A DNA stretch of 64,000 bases from Luzula sylvatica (lineage: Eukaryota > Streptophyta > Magnoliopsida > Poales > Juncaceae), in assembly GCA_946800325.1 (NCBI GenBank), contig OX326959.1, forward strand, positions 34,047,027-34,111,026. The letters are read 5' to 3'. Within the stretch, counting starts at the first letter, position 1; each line of letters starts with the position of its first letter. Positions 62,580 through 64,000 of the stretch are shown piece after piece. The notes below the pieces were generated by a model that had not been told where the DNA came from, ran no database searches, and worked only from the letters and a program-made list of their open reading frames with translations. Both the position numbers and the translations under genes were made by a program.

Positions 62580-64000
62580 AAAGCGTTAAAATCTTGTTTT
62601 GAATCGAAAAACAAACTTTCTTAGTGTTTTTGAAATTTGGTGAAAAGTTATGTACTAAAAGATAGGATACAAATGATCTAAAACCATGTTATTTCAACTC
62701 CTCAAAGCGTTAAAATCTTGTTTTGAATCGAAAAACAAAATTTCTTAGTGTTTGTGAAATTTGGTGAAAAGTTATGTAGTAAAAGATACGATAGAAATGA
62801 TCTAAAAACACGTAATTTGAACTCCTCAAAGCGTTAAAATCTTGTTTTGAATCGAAAAAGGAACTTTCTTAGAGTTTGTGAAGTGAAAAGTTATGTAGTA
62901 AAAGATACAATACAAATGATCTAAAAATACGTTATTTGAACTCCTCAAAGCGTTAAAATCTTGTTTTGAATCGAAAAACGAACTTTCTTAGTGTTTGTGA
63001 AATTTGGTGAAAAGTTATGTACTAAAAGATACGATACAAATGATCTAAAAACACGTTATTTGAACTCCTCAAAGCGTTAAAATCTGGTTTTGAAATCGAA
63101 AAACAAACTTTCTTAGTGTTTGTGAAATTTGGTGAAAAGTACGTAGTAAAAGATACGATACAAATGATCTAAAAACACGTTATTTGAACTCCTAAAACCG
63201 TTGAAAGTTTGTTTTGAATCGGAAAACAAACTTTCTTAGTGTTTGTGAAATTTGGTGAAAAGTTGTGTAGTAAAAGATACGATACAAATGATCTAGAAAC
63301 ACGTTATTTGAACTCCTCAAAGCGTTAAAATCTTGTTTTGAATCGAAAAACAAACTTTCTTAGTGTTTTTGAAATTTGGTAAAAAGTTATGTACTAAAAG
63401 ATACGATACAAATGATCTTAAACCATGTTATTTGAACTCCTCAAAGCGTTAAAATCTTGTTTTGAATCGAAAAACAAACTTTCTTAGTGTTTGTGAAATT
63501 TGGTGAAAAGTTATGTACTATAAGATACGATACGAATGATCTAAAAACATGTTATTTGAACTCCTCAAAGCGTTAAAATTTTGTTTTGAATCGAAAAACA
63601 AACTTTCATAGTGTTTGTTAAATTTGGTGAAAAGTTATGTACTAAAAGATACGATACAAATGATCTAAAAACATGTTATTTGAACTCCTCAAAGTGTTAA
63701 AATCTTGTTTTGAATCGAAAAACAAACTTTCTTAGTGTTTGCGAAATTTGGTAAAAAGTTATGTACTAAAAGATACGATACAAATGATCTAAAAACACGT
63801 TATTTGAACTCCTCAAAGCGTTAAAATCTGGTTTTGAAATAGAAACACAAACTTTCTTAGTGTTTGTGAAATTTGGTGAAAAGTTATGTAGTAAAAGATA
63901 CGATACAAATGATCTAAAAACACGTTATTTGAACTCCTCAAAGCGTTAAAATATTGTTCTGAATCGAAAAACAAACTTTCTTAGTGTTTGTGAAATTTGG
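62580..64000 (+). repeat. Diverged edge monomers without HOR order
   Basis: Eleven complete monomers start at 62580, 62704, 62828, 62947, 63071, 63195, 63319, 63443, 63567, 63691 and 63815, followed by 61 bp of another at 63940. Their order does not follow m1-m24, and nearly every one has private changes: GATAGGATAC and TTTCAACTCC (62580), GATAGAAATG and CACGTAATTT (62704), AAAAAGGAAC and a 5-bp deletion giving GTGAAGTGAAAAG (62828, 119 bp), AAAGTACGTAG (63071), CTAAAACCG (junction near 63192), TTTCATAGTG and TTTGTTAAATTTGG (63567). Loss of HOR order together with rising divergence is typical of the edge of a satellite array. No non-satellite DNA is reached before the window ends. Confidence 0.88.
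63071..63194 (+). repeat. Intermediate monomer between the 124- and 125-bp classes
   Basis: The front reads CTGGTTTTGAAATCG followed by AAAAACAAAC. It has the CTGG and extra A of the 125-bp class but keeps the TCGAAAAAC of the 124-bp class. All other CTGG monomers with the extra A have GAAATAGAAACAC or GAAATAGAGACAC. A single-base deletion later (AAAGTACGTAG) brings the total to 124 bp. It may preserve the step by which the 125-bp class arose. Confidence 0.8.

Larger units (their letters stand above)
47555..62629 (+). repeat. 8071-bp tandem segmental duplication
   Basis: Units 14 plus 15 (47555-55625, 8071 bp) are followed directly by a second copy, units 16 plus 17 (55626 to about 62629, 7004 bp of shared sequence). 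Rare variants recur at exactly 8071 bp, and by eye I found only two differing bases. The second copy stops matching at 62630. Such close identity implies a very recent duplication, or an assembly effect. Confidence 0.9.
1..64000 (+). repeat. 124-bp satellite DNA array (entire window)
   Basis: The whole window is head-to-tail copies of one AT-rich monomer, 124 bp in most copies and 125 bp in one sequence class. I count about 515 complete copies and one partial copy, and I saw no inverted copy and no unique sequence between copies. Landmarks in monomer order are AAAGCGTTAAAATCTTG, then TTTTGAATCGAAAAAC, CTTTCTTAGTGTTTG, AAATTTGGTGAAAAGTTATG, GATACGATACAAATGATC and TTATTTGAACTCCTC. Monomers differ mostly at the same few sites, and the variants recur in a fixed long-range order (higher-order repeats). 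The family is consistent with a eukaryotic centromeric or pericentromeric satellite. That role is inferred from architecture alone. No protein-coding gene, RNA gene or mobile element can be supported anywhere in the window. Confidence 0.98.

Noticed and set aside
62828..62946. Boundary to non-satellite DNA at the 5-bp deletion and AAAAAGGAAC change
   Set aside because: The sequence on both sides is still clearly the 124-bp monomer, and register resumes at 62947.
1..64000. CRISPR array
   Set aside because: The repeats are regular, but there are no unique spacers. The full 124-bp monomer repeats without intervening sequence, and variants recur in HOR order.
1..64000. Protein-coding genes or a coding minisatellite
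   Set aside because: The monomer contains stop codons in several frames, and 124 is not a multiple of three, so any frame changes each monomer. Open frames are short and merely repeat. There is no codon structure.
1..64000. Telomere, rDNA spacer or tRNA/5S clusters
   Set aside because: No short G-rich telomeric repeats, no rRNA or tRNA sequence, and no promoter-like box motifs in conserved spacing were found.

Overview
The whole 64 kb window is one uninterrupted satellite DNA array. All monomers lie head to tail on the same strand. The basic monomer is 124 bp, with a sequence class of 125 bp. I count about 515 complete monomers plus a 61-bp partial one at the right end. The consensus is about 27% G+C by hand count. 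I found no gene, RNA gene, transposon, CRISPR array or other unique sequence. Stop codons in each monomer, plus the frame change every 124 bp, leave only short open frames. This is a eukaryotic nuclear genome. A long, AT-rich, homogeneous array with nested higher-order repeats (HORs) is typical of centromeric or pericentromeric heterochromatin. The style suggests a plant, but sequence alone does not prove the organism or centromere function. From memory, a 124-bp centromeric satellite has been described in the woodrush Luzula sylvatica (Lusy1). I cannot compare sequences, so that is only a lead.

Monomers differ by fixed diagnostic variants, and these variants recur in a fixed order. Calling each monomer from its AAAG start, the short unit (S) is 24 monomers, m1 to m24, and 2979 bp. 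The long unit (L) is 28 monomers and 3476 bp. L equals S plus a 497-bp block of four monomers (i1 to i4) between m7 and m8. Composite units of 43, 42, 38 and 37 monomers arise by internal reiteration. The order from left to right is S (1), L (2980), L (6456), S (9932), S (12911), L (15890), S (19366), 43-mer (22346), S (27687), 42-mer (30666), 38-mer (35882), L (40602), L (44078), L (47555), 37-mer (51032), L (55626), and the first 28 monomers of a second 37-mer (59103 to 62579).

Larger duplications are layered on top. An 8320-bp segment is repeated in tandem from 22346. An 8071-bp segment (47555 to 55625) is repeated from 55626. The S-L pair at 1 to 6455 probably shares a recent origin with the pair at 12911 to 19365. 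The left 22 kb and the right 40 kb carry different subfamily variants. From 62580 to the end the HOR register is lost, and monomers carry private substitutions and small deletions, as expected near an array edge.

The interest lies in array evolution: three nested levels of amplification, chimeric monomers at exchange points, CpG-decay variation, a short dyad around a nearly invariant GAATCG core, and an edge monomer intermediate between the two main monomer classes.
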